64,000 nt of DNA from Candidatus Poribacteria bacterium. Its GTDB lineage: Bacteria > Poribacteria > WGA-4E > WGA-3G. The stretch is taken from assembly GCA_012267415.1 (NCBI GenBank), contig JAAXGN010000084.1:1-64000 (forward strand), written 5' to 3'. Below, one piece after another: positions 37,677-47,135 of this stretch (its first letter is position 1; the number at the start of each line of letters is the position of its first letter). The notes under the pieces are model-generated. The model ran no database searches. It saw nothing but the letters and a program-made list of their open reading frames with translations, and was not told the DNA's origin. A program made the position numbers and the translations under genes.

Positions 37677-39422
37677 ATGAAACGTAAACTTATAGATAAT
37701 AGCAATATCAAACTTCTGGATGTCGTTGCGCTTGCTGAGGATGTCCCTGAACACAATCTTAAGCGTGGAGAGGTTGGTACAGTCGTTGAAATCCTTTCGT
37801 ATGGAGAAGCGTTTGAAGTTGAATTCAGTGATGACAATGGACAGATGTATAAGTGTCTTAGTTTTCTTGCCTCTCAGCTCCAGGTAATTCACGACAAACA
37901 GATGGTTACAAATCCGACAGAACAAGTAAACATTGGACGTTTAGAGGAATACAGAAGAGCTGCTATCCGCGCAGCTAATTTGGATGATTGGAAGAAAGCA
38001 GCAACCTTCTTTGAAGAAGGAGCAAAAAAGACTCAGCAAATTGAGAACATTGAAAGATATATTGGCGAAAGATATATCGGATTATACGCAGATGCAGGAT
38101 TTGCATACTTTAAAGCAGGTAATATGTTGAACTGCATAAAGTTTCTGCATCTTGCGTTGCGAGATTTTGAGAACCGTCCTCAAGACAACACAGACCTTCA
38201 GTATTTCACTTTAAAGAAACGTTTGGAACACATCATAAAATGGATATGGGGGATATGGTGTGGACTTGAAAATAATTCTTCATTACTTTCTGAACCTCCT
38301 GCGGGGTTCTGTAACAATCCGGATACTAACGAAAAAGTCTTAGAATTATCTGATTCTCCGATAGGGTACTCTTGGCTCTACCTTGCACAAATTGAGTACA
38401 GATTCGGGCATGAGACGACAGTTTTACAACATGCTTTACAAACCACAGATAAAAACACATATCCAGATTTAAGTTTCTTTCTCTCTCTACTCAAAATACA
38501 ATACGATTTTAGAAACAAAACCTTTGATGAACTGCCAGCACGTATACAGGAATTGGCAAATGCTTGCGACTCAATACAGAAGCACCTCCAAAGTGGAAAA
38601 GGGATCGGAGAAGAGGGAATTGGCTTTATACCTATTGAAAACGTTCCCAACTTCACAACTGTTGAGAACATCACTGTTATGTTAGTAGCAGCCCTTGTTA
38701 TGCAATCATCAGCAGGTGCAAATACAGATGCAATTCTGTCTATATGGCGAGAAAACTCAAAAGAACTACCTATAAAAGAAAATATGACAACTGTTCTTAA
38801 TCAGATTGACAGGATATTATCTGCAGATCAGGATAATGCGCTAAAAATGATGAAAAAACATGATGTTAAACCTGAAGAGAGGGTAACAGCAGCATTAAAG
38901 GTCATTCATAATATTGAAACGAGTCCAAAAGATCTTTTTCATGCACATATACTCATTTCAACTTATCTTGTTGATAGTTTAATATGGTTAGATCCCTTCT
39001 TGACAGGTTTAGCAAGACTACTTTCAGCACAGTGGCTTGAAAAGATAGAGCAAATACCTTTAAGATCAGCGTCCCAAGTAGGACAAGCATGTATAAGTAG
39101 TGAAACCGGCAAGAAAAAAATCGGTCAGATTCTACTCGCGGTACATACTGCTGTTTCAGTCAGAGTTACACCTGATACATTGAAACAGTTCCGCATCTGG
39201 ACAGAATCAGAACCGAAACAGGAACATAAGATAGGAAAAAATCCCGCAGCGCAACGCCTCATCAAAGCAATGGAAAAACCACCACATCTCACTGATGAAG
39301 ATATTGAAACACTGAATCAGTCCATAAAAGAGGGGAAAATACCTATAAAATTTGATTCGCCCTTTGATTCGGATGAAAGAATAATTGAATTAGGGATCCG
39401 TTTGGAAGATTGGAAAAAATAA
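37677..39422 (+). CDS. DUF4926 domain plus helical-repeat protein next to type III R-M
   Basis: 581 residues. Residues 1-75 match DUF4926 (IKLLDVVALAEDVPEHNLKRGEVGTVVEIL..GEAFEVEFSD..G): a small SH3-like beta domain of unknown function. Residues about 85-180 look like TPR-type helices (RRAAIRAANLDDWKKAATFFEEGAKK, DAGFAYFKAGNMLNCIKFLHLALRDF). The rest is helical and not recognised. The gene lies 51 bp upstream of a type III mod gene on the same strand, so it could be an accessory factor of that system; this is context only. No Shine-Dalgarno before ATG; see promoter entry. Confidence 0.75.
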   Translation: MKRKLIDNSNIKLLDVVALAEDVPEHNLKRGEVGTVVEILSYGEAFEVEFSDDNGQMYKCLSFLASQLQVIHDKQMVTNPTEQVNIGRLEEYRRAAIRAANLDDWKKAATFFEEGAKKTQQIENIERYIGERYIGLYADAGFAYFKAGNMLNCIKFLHLALRDFENRPQDNTDLQYFTLKKRLEHIIKWIWGIWCGLENNSSLLSEPPAGFCNNPDTNEKVLELSDSPIGYSWLYLAQIEYRFGHETTVLQHALQTTDKNTYPDLSFFLSLLKIQYDFRNKTFDELPARIQELANACDSIQKHLQSGKGIGEEGIGFIPIENVPNFTTVENITVMLVAALVMQSSAGANTDAILSIWRENSKELPIKENMTTVLNQIDRILSADQDNALKMMKKHDVKPEERVTAALKVIHNIETSPKDLFHAHILISTYLVDSLIWLDPFLTGLARLLSAQWLEKIEQIPLRSASQVGQACISSETGKKKIGQILLAVHTAVSVRVTPDTLKQFRIWTESEPKQEHKIGKNPAAQRLIKAMEKPPHLTDEDIETLNQSIKEGKIPIKFDSPFDSDERIIELGIRLEDWKK

Positions 39423-39473
39423 TGAAAGAGGCGTTTCACGTCAATAACACAGATAATCCGAAAGGAATTGCCC

Positions 39474-41087
39474 ATGCCCACTCTTGAATTCAAAGGAAAG
39501 CAACATATCTATGCACACCACCTCACCGTTCCCTACCGACCCCTTGAAACAGACGAATCCCGATCCTGCAACCCAACCGGAGAAGATGACAACCTTATTA
39601 TCCACGGCGACAACCTACACGCCTTAAAAGCACTACTCCCTCACTACGCAAACCGAATTAAGTGTATCTACATTGACCCGCCGTACAACACTGGCAATGA
39701 AGGATGGGTTTACAACGACAATGTGAACAGTACATTGATGCAGCAATGGCTAAATGAGAACACTCCTGTTGATAATGAGGACTTAGAGAAACATGATAAA
39801 TGGCTCTGTATGATGTGGCCAAGGTTACACTTGCTAAAGGAATTACTGGCTGAAGACGGTGTAATTTTTATCTCTATTGATGATAACGAACAACACCGTT
39901 TGCGGATGCTGATGGATGATATCTTTGGAGGAAAAAACTTTGTCACAAACATAATTTGGCAGAAAAAATTTAGTCCGCAAAATGACGCAAAATACTTTTC
40001 CGATAACCACGATTTTGTGGTATGTTATGCAAAAAACAAAGAGACATGGAGGCCAGTTTTACTGCCGCGAACCGAAGAACACGACAAGCGATATTCTAAT
40101 CCTGACAACGATCCCAGGGGACGTTGGAGTTCAAGTGGGTTGGATGTTAAAACCTATCAAGAAGAATATGATTATCCAATTACCACTCCATCAGGACGAG
40201 TTGTAAACCCTCCACCAAGTAGATGTTGGAGGTGTAGTAAAGAGAAATTTGATGAATTAATCAATGATAATCGGATCTGGTTTGGTGAAGAAGGAAATAA
40301 TGTGCCGCGTGTAAAACGATTTCTATCGGAAGTAAAACAAGGTATCACACCTCTAACTGTATGGCTACACAAAGATGTTGGACATACCCAGAGTGCAACA
40401 CAAGGACTCAATAAAATAGGTGTTGCTTTTTCAAACCCTAAACCGCATACATTGATAAAACACATATTGCAAATCGGTACTGATCCAAATTGCATCGTCT
40501 TGGACTCCTTCGCCGGCAGTGGCACAACTGCCCACGCCGTACTCGCCTTAAACAAAGAAGATGGTGGCAACCGCAAGTTTATCCTCATAGAATGTGAAGA
40601 GTATGCAGATACCATCACCGCAGAACGTGTACGTAAGGTTATCAAAGGTGTTCCCGATGCAAGTGATGCTACACTACAAGAAGGTTTGGGAGGTACTTTT
40701 ACCTACTGCACTTTAGGTAAACCCATTGAAGTCGAAACGATGCTGACTGGAGACGGTTTGCCCGAATTCTCGGTACTTGCCGCAAATCTATTGTTAACAA
40801 AGTCTGGGAATGCTATAGGATCGGATACGTTAGAGGCACAGAACAGTGATGGACTTTTTCATAGCGATGACGAATATGACTACTACCTACTCTATAAACC
40901 TAAGCTTGAATATCTCCGCAGCGATGATGCAGTATTCAACTTGGAACGCGCGGAACGTATCCGAGATGTTTGCAGTGAGAATGGTAAAAAGGCGATTGTT
41001 TACGCGGCAGGATATATCGGGCAACGTGAACTCACGGGGATGGGTATAATTTTCTGTCAGCTTCCCGATGCCCTGCATGAAAGGTAG
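39474..41087 (+). CDS. mod: Type III restriction-modification methyltransferase (Mod)
   Basis: 537 residues from ATG 39474 (AAAGGAA 6 bases upstream). An N6-adenine DNA methyltransferase of the beta group: motif IV DPPYNTG (about residue 66) precedes motif I VLDSFAGSGTTAHAVLALN (about 345), the order typical of type III Mod. NLIIHGDNLHALKALLPHY and GVIFISIDDNEQHRLRMLMDDIFG are also family text. The middle part (about 165-320) is the variable target-recognition region, so the site methylated cannot be predicted. Followed after 9 bp by res; the complex methylates host DNA and guides the endonuclease. Confidence 0.93.
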   Translation: MPTLEFKGKQHIYAHHLTVPYRPLETDESRSCNPTGEDDNLIIHGDNLHALKALLPHYANRIKCIYIDPPYNTGNEGWVYNDNVNSTLMQQWLNENTPVDNEDLEKHDKWLCMMWPRLHLLKELLAEDGVIFISIDDNEQHRLRMLMDDIFGGKNFVTNIIWQKKFSPQNDAKYFSDNHDFVVCYAKNKETWRPVLLPRTEEHDKRYSNPDNDPRGRWSSSGLDVKTYQEEYDYPITTPSGRVVNPPPSRCWRCSKEKFDELINDNRIWFGEEGNNVPRVKRFLSEVKQGITPLTVWLHKDVGHTQSATQGLNKIGVAFSNPKPHTLIKHILQIGTDPNCIVLDSFAGSGTTAHAVLALNKEDGGNRKFILIECEEYADTITAERVRKVIKGVPDASDATLQEGLGGTFTYCTLGKPIEVETMLTGDGLPEFSVLAANLLLTKSGNAIGSDTLEAQNSDGLFHSDDEYDYYLLYKPKLEYLRSDDAVFNLERAERIRDVCSENGKKAIVYAAGYIGQRELTGMGIIFCQLPDALHER

Positions 41088-41096
41088 CGTAACATC

Positions 41097-43655
41097 ATGA
41101 TGGAATTGAAAATATACCAACGCAACGCGCTTGACGCGTTTACCCGTTGGTTAGAAACACTTGAAGAAACACAACGTGAATTAGAAACTGCAATTGCGGC
41201 ATTAGAGCAGACATCAGTCGATATTTCTATCCCCGATGCGTTACGCAATTATCCGACAGCTGCATGGCAAAAACTAAAAGAAAACGGTGACGTTGCAGCA
41301 ACTGCAGGTGAATACGTTGAAAGGACCGATGAAGCAGACCGACCAATTCCACATATCTGTTTTAAAGTACCGACAGGTGGCGGTAAAACGCTACTCGCTG
41401 CCGCTGCATTAGAACATGTCCCTTGGCAAAGAGGTTTAGTGTTGTGGATTGTGCCAACTAAAGCAATCTACGCGCAAACGAAAGCTGCTTTGTGGAATAA
41501 GGAACACCCATACCGAATAATGTTGCAACGGGCAGGTGCAGGTAGAGTCAAGATGCTGGAAAAAGAGGATACCTTCAGCAGAGACGATATAAACAATTAT
41601 CTGTGTGTTATGCTGTTGATGTTGCCAGCAACGAATCGACAGAGAGGGAGAGAGTTTCTGCGTATGTTTAGGAACACCGGACGTTATATGAGTTTTTTTC
41701 CTGACGGTGACGATATCTTCGGTGATGCTCGCTTGCGTAACGAATATCCCGATCTGGAAACTGAAGGTAATGATAAATATGTCAAACAGAGTCTGTTTAA
41801 TGTGTTCAAAATGGTGCGTCCTATCGTTGTTTTAGATGAAGCACATAAGGCTTACGGTGCAAGAAGTCGCGATGCCAATGTCCAATTCGCCCAATCCATC
41901 AGTCGCCTTGATCCGCGTATGGTGATTGAACTTTCCGCGACACCGAACCGTGGCATTAGCAATCTGCTTGTTGATATTGACGGACCTGACCTTAAAAAAG
42001 AGGAAATGATAAAGTTACCGGTACAGGTAACTTCGTTTCCAAACGCTGAATGGCAACTGACGTTAAGTCAAGCAGTTGATGAACTTGAACGGCTTGATGT
42101 AGAAGCAAAGGCATTGGAAAACAACACGGGACGGTATATCCGTCCGATTGCGGTTGTCCGTGTGGAGCGAACAGGTAAAGATCAACGAGATAATGAACAT
42201 ATTCATGCTGAAGATGTCCGCGAATATCTCACACAGACATTGCATGTACCGTCCGATGCAGTGCGTGTGAAGTCTGCTGAGAACGATGAACTCGGACGTG
42301 AAGATCTACTATCGGAGTATTCACAGGTGCGGTGGATAATCACTAAATCTGCACTTATGGAGGGTTGGGATTGTCCGTTTGCATATCTGTTAGTGATGTT
42401 GGACAATACACAAGCGCAAAGGGCAATTACGCAACTCGTTGGTCGGGTGATGCGACAACCGCACGCGCAGCTTACCGGTAATGAATTATTAGATCAATGT
42501 TATGTCTACTGCAATAACACTGAAGTCGGTACTGTCGTGGAGCAGGTTAAGCATGGTCTGGAATCGGAAGGACTTACAGGTTTGAGTGATGAAGTTATGA
42601 GTCCTTCAGGAACAACGCAGCAAGAAGGTTCACAACCCCAAAAAGTTAAACGGCGTCAAGAATTCAGAAGTAAAGATATCTATTTGCCAATTGTACTGCA
42701 TAAAGATAGTGATGAGTGGATTCATCTTAATTATCACGCGCATATTTTACCTTGTATAGATTGGGCTGCAATTGAACCGCCCGATCCGAACGCCTCCGCT
42801 CCTCAAAGCGTCCGAAGACAATCAGCAACGGTTGATGTGGGTGAGGAATTACTTGTCTTTCATACCGAGCAAGAACCCTACATTGAGAAGAAAGTCAGCA
42901 TCTCCGATTTTGCGCGACGCTTATCGGATATTGTGCCGAATTTGTGGCAAGCAGCACGTATTGCACATGAAATGATCAAACGGCTTATAGCAGACGGTGA
43001 AACCGAGGCGGATATTTACGACAGACGTTCTTATCTTGCGCACATGTTGCGAGAACATGTAAAAAGTGAAGTTGAGAAGCAAGCGGAACAGGTCTTTCGT
43101 AAAAAACTTGAACACGGAGAAATCCGTTTTGACTTGGAAACACAAGATTTCAATTATCGGATGGTAGACAAATATGAGATACAAGTCAATCCCGATAATG
43201 ATAGACCGCTTTTGAATAATTTTGAGCCAGTGCGATTAAGCCTATTTGAGCCAGTATTTGAGAAACAGTTTGATAGCGAATTAGAAAAGAGATTTGCCTA
43301 CTATCTTGATGAGGAGCGCGCATTGCAATGGTGGTATCGTGTGGCAGCACGCCAACGGGGTGAGTATTACTTGCAGGGGTGGAAACGGGCACGTATCTAT
43401 CCTGATTTCGTAGCAATGACAAACGAGGTAAATGGTTTGACGCGCGTGTTGATTTTTGATACAAAGGGACAACATCTCAGCGGTAATCTTGATACCGAGT
43501 ATAAACGTAAAGTATTGGAAACCCTTGAAGGAGCGTTTAATGCTGCTGGAACTATGGTTGTACGGGATAGTTCCAAATGGGAAGGTATTTTTCAATTGGT
43601 ATTTAATGAGCACGATTGTTTGGAAATAACTGATCGGTTAAATGATGGAGGGTAA
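41097..43655 (+). CDS. res: Type III restriction enzyme Res subunit (helicase-nuclease)
   Basis: 852 residues. Superfamily 2 helicase motifs: Walker A FKVPTGGGKTLLAAA near 85-100, DEAH box VVLDEAHKAYG near 245-255, SATPNR near 282, and motif VI-type QLVGRVMRQP near 443-452. The C-terminal part has YPDFVAMTNEV and VLIFDTKGQHL near 765-785, the PD...(D/E)xK nuclease pattern. With the adjacent Mod it forms a type III R-M system that cuts unmodified foreign DNA after ATP-driven sensing. The start is ATG 41097 or the next codon. The gene is full length and intact, so the system looks functional. Confidence 0.93.
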   Translation: MMELKIYQRNALDAFTRWLETLEETQRELETAIAALEQTSVDISIPDALRNYPTAAWQKLKENGDVAATAGEYVERTDEADRPIPHICFKVPTGGGKTLLAAAALEHVPWQRGLVLWIVPTKAIYAQTKAALWNKEHPYRIMLQRAGAGRVKMLEKEDTFSRDDINNYLCVMLLMLPATNRQRGREFLRMFRNTGRYMSFFPDGDDIFGDARLRNEYPDLETEGNDKYVKQSLFNVFKMVRPIVVLDEAHKAYGARSRDANVQFAQSISRLDPRMVIELSATPNRGISNLLVDIDGPDLKKEEMIKLPVQVTSFPNAEWQLTLSQAVDELERLDVEAKALENNTGRYIRPIAVVRVERTGKDQRDNEHIHAEDVREYLTQTLHVPSDAVRVKSAENDELGREDLLSEYSQVRWIITKSALMEGWDCPFAYLLVMLDNTQAQRAITQLVGRVMRQPHAQLTGNELLDQCYVYCNNTEVGTVVEQVKHGLESEGLTGLSDEVMSPSGTTQQEGSQPQKVKRRQEFRSKDIYLPIVLHKDSDEWIHLNYHAHILPCIDWAAIEPPDPNASAPQSVRRQSATVDVGEELLVFHTEQEPYIEKKVSISDFARRLSDIVPNLWQAARIAHEMIKRLIADGETEADIYDRRSYLAHMLREHVKSEVEKQAEQVFRKKLEHGEIRFDLETQDFNYRMVDKYEIQVNPDNDRPLLNNFEPVRLSLFEPVFEKQFDSELEKRFAYYLDEERALQWWYRVAARQRGEYYLQGWKRARIYPDFVAMTNEVNGLTRVLIFDTKGQHLSGNLDTEYKRKVLETLEGAFNAAGTMVVRDSSKWEGIFQLVFNEHDCLEITDRLNDGG

Positions 43656-43686
43656 TCTACAGGAATTAGCATTGTAATGTATATAC

Positions 43687-43815
43687 ATGAAGATCAAGTT
43701 ATTAATTCTCAATATCCCAAACCCGGTAGGTGCGATTTCCTAATCGCACCGGACCTTGCCAAAGGCGGTCTGTATCGGGATTCGGTGCGATTAGGAAATC
43801 GCACCTACCCGACCT
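43687..43815. repeat. Palindromic repeat with GGTGCGATTTCCTAATCGCACC core
   Basis: Inverted copies GGTAGGTGCGATTTCCTAAT and ATTAGGAAATCGCACCTACC form a long hairpin between res and the cupin gene; the left end ATGAAGATCAAG resembles family A ends. The ORF-track start of the cupin gene lies in this repeat and is artefactual. The same core occurs at 46795 and twice at 58750-58925. Confidence 0.85.
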
Positions 43816-43840
43816 ACAAAATAAAATTGGACAGAACACT

Positions 43841-44248
43841 ATGAAATACATATACCATAAAGAGGATGCCGAAGTCGTCCGAATTGAAGGAGATGCACCC
43901 CGAACACTATACACACTCATTGAACCGAATACCCGAAACACTGAACACTTCGCTATGGGTTTAGAGGAGATTGATCCGCATAGCGAAATTCCGATGCATT
44001 CACACAGTGAAGCGGAGGAAATTATCTTCGTGTTCAGTGGAAAAGGAAAGGCGTATGTCGGTGATGAAGTTGCTGACCTGAAACCGGGTGCTGTGATCTA
44101 CCTTCCACCGAATGTTGAACACCGCTTTGTCAATACTGGCGATGAACCGCTCTGGATTACTTGGACTCTATCCCCTCCCGGATTCGAGAAGCAGATTCGC
44201 AAAATTGCGGATGGGTCTGCAGGGATGGAAGTATTTAGCGAATCTTAA
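43841..44248 (+). CDS. Cupin domain protein
   Basis: 135 residues from ATG 43841; the 37 codons before it in the track come from the palindromic repeat and are not protein-like. Cupin motif 1 is visible as IPMHSHSEAEEIIFVFSGKGKAYVG (His, His, Glu metal ligands) and motif 2 as KPGAVIYLPPNVEHRFVN (Pro..His). A single-domain cupin 2 likely binding a divalent metal; roles range from sugar isomerisation to dioxygenase or binding. No operon partner; convergent with the EF-G gene with only 1 bp between the stops. Weak ribosome binding site. Confidence 0.88.
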   Translation: MKYIYHKEDAEVVRIEGDAPRTLYTLIEPNTRNTEHFAMGLEEIDPHSEIPMHSHSEAEEIIFVFSGKGKAYVGDEVADLKPGAVIYLPPNVEHRFVNTGDEPLWITWTLSPPGFEKQIRKIADGSAGMEVFSES

Positions 44249-44249
44249 A

Positions 44250-46355
44250 TTAAGGGGTCCTTGATGCGGTGATGGATGATGGTGCTACATCGTAGTGCGA
44301 GAACTCTAATGTGAACGCACCACGACCTTGTGTCATAGAACGAAGATTGGTTGTATATTGAAAGGTCTCTGCCAACGGAATGATGGCATTGATGATGTTA
44401 GATGTATCTTGTATGGTCGTCTCGTTGATTTGCGCGCGACGGGAATTGAGGTCACCGATCACTTTTCCCACATGCTCATCTGGGACAGTGATGTGTATGT
44501 GCATAATCGGTTCAAGGAGTAAAGGGTTCGCCTGTCTGACAGCTTTTTCAAAAGCCAATACAGCCGCCGCTTCATAAGCGACCTCCGATACATCTGTGGG
44601 ATGTGTGGAGCCGCCGGTCAATGTTACCTTAATATCTTGCAATGCGTATCCCATCAGTGCGCCAGACCCCATTGCACCTTCAAGTGCACTTTCAATAGCT
44701 GAGATAAACTGTCGTGGTATCTGTGTTTCATCTGTTCTGTCCTCAAACTGAAAGCCTTCTTCGCGTTCTAATGGTGCTACAGAGAGTTCCACATCCCCAT
44801 AAATCCCTTCCTCTTCTGTCTTATGAGCATGGGTTCCGCGTGCTTTCGCGGTGGCGCTGATCGTCTCACGATAGGCAACTTGTAGTTTGCTGACGCGTGC
44901 ATTCACTCCGAATTCTCGGATCATGCGGTCCGTGAGGATTTCTAAGTGCAGTTCTCCCATACCAGAGATAATCCGTTGTCCTGTTTCTTGGTCAATACCG
45001 ACGGTAAACGTTGGGTCTTCGTCCATAAGTTTTTCGAGTGTTTCTTCCAATGCGTCTGTATCGCTGGCACGTTCGGGTTCAATCGCAACGGAGATAACGG
45101 GTGGCGGAAATTCAATTGATTCTAAGAGTAGTGGATTGTTTATATCGCTCAGTGTATGTCCAGTTTTCGTTGTTCGCATCCCAACGAGAGCAACGATGTC
45201 CCCTGCATAAGCGGCATCGCAGCTTGCCTCTTTGTTTGCATGCATCTGTAGGATACGGTTGACACGTTCCCGTTTTTCTGTTGCAACGTTATAGACGACC
45301 GCGCCGCGTTTGAGAGTCCCGGAATAGACTCGGCAGTATACAAGTTTATCCACATTTTCATGGCTTGCGACCTTGAATGCTAAAGCAGAAAACGGTTCGG
45401 AGTCATCTGCATGACGGACAACCTTTTCTAATGTCTGTGAGGTATCACGTCTGGAAGATTTACCCTTTGTCGGTTTCGGTATTTCACCTTCAATTGGGGG
45501 CACTTCGACCGGTGAAGGCAGAAACGAAACGACTGCATCAAGGAGCGGTTGGACTCCCTGATTTTTCAGTGAACTTCCACAGAGTATAGGGATTATGGTT
45601 CCATTAAGTGTCAAACTTCGGATGCCTGCGATTAATTCGGAAGATGTAATCTCCGTGCCTTCAAGGTATTTCTCAAGGAGCTCATCGTTCTCAGAGGCGA
45701 CATTCTCCACAAGTGATTCTCGTGCTAACGTTGCTGCATCTTGGAATTCTGATGGGATTTCAATCTCTTGAAATGTCTTTCCTTGGTCTGCTTCATCCCA
45801 TTGGATTGCTTTCATTTCAATAAGATCAACGACTCCAGCAAAATCGCGTCCTTCACCAAGTGGTATCTGTAACGGCACAGGATTTGTTCCGAAACGTTCG
45901 CGCATCATCTCAAGGACACGTGTAAAATTTGCACCGACCCTATCCATTTTATTGACAAATGCGATACGGGGTATCTGATAGCGTTCGGCTTGATTCCAAA
46001 CCGTTTCAGATTGCGGTTCCACGCCACCAACAGCGCAGAACAGCGCGATCACGCCGTCCAAAACACGTAATGAACGTTCTACTTCTACAGTGAAATCGAC
46101 GTGTCCGGGGGTATCAATCAGATGTATTGCGTGGTCTTGCCAGAAGCATGTTGTTGCGGCGGCAGTGATTGTTACGCCGCGTTCACGTTCCTGTACCATC
46201 CAATCCATTTCGGTAGTGCCGTCGTCTACCGTTCCGAGTTTATGTTTTTTACCGGTATAGAAAAGAATTCGTTCGGTAGTTGTTGTTTTGCCTGCATCAA
46301 TGTGTGCGGCAATCCCGATGTTGCGTACTTTTTCTATTGGATATTCGCGTGGCAT
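44250..46355 (-). CDS. fusA: Translation elongation factor G
   Basis: 701 residues from ATG 46355 (AAGGA a few bases upstream; the track start is 8 codons earlier). GTPase motifs: G1 [15 protein letters not shown] near 15-30, switch region [14 protein letters not shown] near 60-73, G3 [21 protein letters not shown] near 81-101, G4 [10 protein letters not shown] near 135. Domains II-V follow; [15 protein letters not shown] is the domain III signature. It drives ribosome translocation or, if an EF-G2-type paralogue, recycling or another function. It is not in a str operon (no rpsL, rpsG or tuf nearby), which favours a secondary copy, but length and motifs are normal. Confidence high for EF-G, low for which type. 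Confidence 0.92.
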   Translation of the reverse strand: MPREYPIEKVRNIGIAAHIDAGKTTTTERILFYTGKKHKLGTVDDGTTEMDWMVQERERGVTITAAATTCFWQDHAIHLIDTPGHVDFTVEVERSLRVLDGVIALFCAVGGVEPQSETVWNQAERYQIPRIAFVNKMDRVGANFTRVLEMMRERFGTNPVPLQIPLGEGRDFAGVVDLIEMKAIQWDEADQGKTFQEIEIPSEFQDAATLARESLVENVASENDELLEKYLEGTEITSSELIAGIRSLTLNGTIIPILCGSSLKNQGVQPLLDAVVSFLPSPVEVPPIEGEIPKPTKGKSSRRDTSQTLEKVVRHADDSEPFSALAFKVASHENVDKLVYCRVYSGTLKRGAVVYNVATEKRERVNRILQMHANKEASCDAAYAGDIVALVGMRTTKTGHTLSDINNPLLLESIEFPPPVISVAIEPERASDTDALEETLEKLMDEDPTFTVGIDQETGQRIISGMGELHLEILTDRMIREFGVNARVSKLQVAYRETISATAKARGTHAHKTEEEGIYGDVELSVAPLEREEGFQFEDRTDETQIPRQFISAIESALEGAMGSGALMGYALQDIKVTLTGGSTHPTDVSEVAYEAAAVLAFEKAVRQANPLLLEPIMHIHITVPDEHVGKVIGDLNSRRAQINETTIQDTSNIINAIIPLAETFQYTTNLRSMTQGRGAFTLEFSHYDVAPSSITASRTP

Positions 46356-46402
46356 GTATTTCCTTATATTGCTGAACAAATGGGCAAGAACTAATCAGCT
46401 TT

Positions 46403-46651
46403 CTAATCGGCTGCTTGAACTTTAGTAGTATCTGCAGGGGTGGTATTCTTTTTCGCAGATTTCGATTTAGCAACTTTGTATTTACCAGACTCCCGCCATT
46501 CTTTTTCTAATTCTTGGCAGTGCGCTATGAACTTTGCATGGTCATGATCAAACTCTTCTGCAATTTTCTTTCGCATTTCGCGAACTTCTTTAATGACTTC
46601 ACCTATTTCCTGAGCATCCTTTTCCATGAGTTCTTTAAATTCTTTTTCCAT
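46403..46651 (-). CDS. Small charged helical protein upstream of EF-G
   Basis: 82 residues, no match I recognise. The N-terminal two thirds are strongly helical and charged (EFKELMEKDAQEIGEVIKEVREMRKKIAEEF, DHDHAKFIAHCQELEKEWRESGKYK); the C-terminus is Lys/Ala/Thr-rich. It precedes the EF-G gene by about 48 bp on the same strand and may be co-transcribed. Cytoplasmic, likely coiled-coil. Confidence 0.6.
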   Translation of the reverse strand: MEKEFKELMEKDAQEIGEVIKEVREMRKKIAEEFDHDHAKFIAHCQELEKEWRESGKYKVAKSKSAKKNTTPADTTKVQAAD

Positions 46652-46709
46652 ATATTCATTCTCTCATATATTTACGTTTTTTCTATATTTCCATAAACAA
46701 ATCGTCACT

Positions 46710-46860
46710 AATGAAGATTCAGTAATTGAAAGAGTAAAACCGATTTTTCCCAGTCCGGTGAATCAACGCCAAATGCGCGTTTGGCATTTGGCGGGTGCGA
46801 TTTCCTAATCAATGCAGAATACCAAACACGTATTCTGCCATAAGGGTCAATTTAAGAAAA
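46710..46860. repeat. Degraded composite palindromic repeat
   Basis: Starts with ATGAAGATTCAG (family A-like), contains an inner palindrome CCAAATGCGCGTTTGGCATTTGG and GGGTGCGATTTCCTAATC, a second palindrome around AATACCAAACACGTATTCTG and ends with GGTCAATTTAAG. It appears to be a family A element whose core has been replaced or broken. Confidence 0.65.
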
Positions 46861-46886
46861 TAAATCTAATCTAATAGTCACCTCAG

Positions 46887-47055
46887 TCCCGTAGGGACGA
46901 TATGTTTATAGAACACGGTTGAACAAGGTCTCTTTAGTCCCGTAGGGACGATATGTTTATCTAACGTCTTTGTTCTACACATATCGTCCCTACGGGACTA
47001 AGAGGGTGGTGTTAATGTTTATCTATAAACATATCGTCCCTACGGGACTAAAGAC
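46887..47055. repeat. Cluster of TCCCGTAGGGACGATATG repeats
   Basis: Two forward copies of AGTCCCGTAGGGACGATATG with trailing TTTAT (about 46888 and 46932) and two inverted copies ending CGTCCCTACGGGACTAA (about 46983 and 47030). Spacers differ in length and orientation flips, so this is not a CRISPR array. Together with the preceding element it fills the 484-bp gap between 46651 and 47136. Confidence 0.9.
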
Positions 47056-47135
47056 ACACCAATAACAAACTAATTCCTTCTTATCTGTCACTTCAGATAG
47101 CATTGAAAATCAGGAACATCATTAAGCAGATATAT

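Noticed and set aside
43730-43840. N-terminal 37-codon extension of the cupin ORF
   Set aside because: It lies wholly in a palindromic repeat; the protein family starts at ATG 43841.
46887-47055. Possible CRISPR array of TCCCGTAGGGACGATATG repeats
   Set aside because: Copies flip orientation, spacers vary greatly in length, the unit is itself palindromic, and no cas genes are near. It is a dispersed palindromic repeat.
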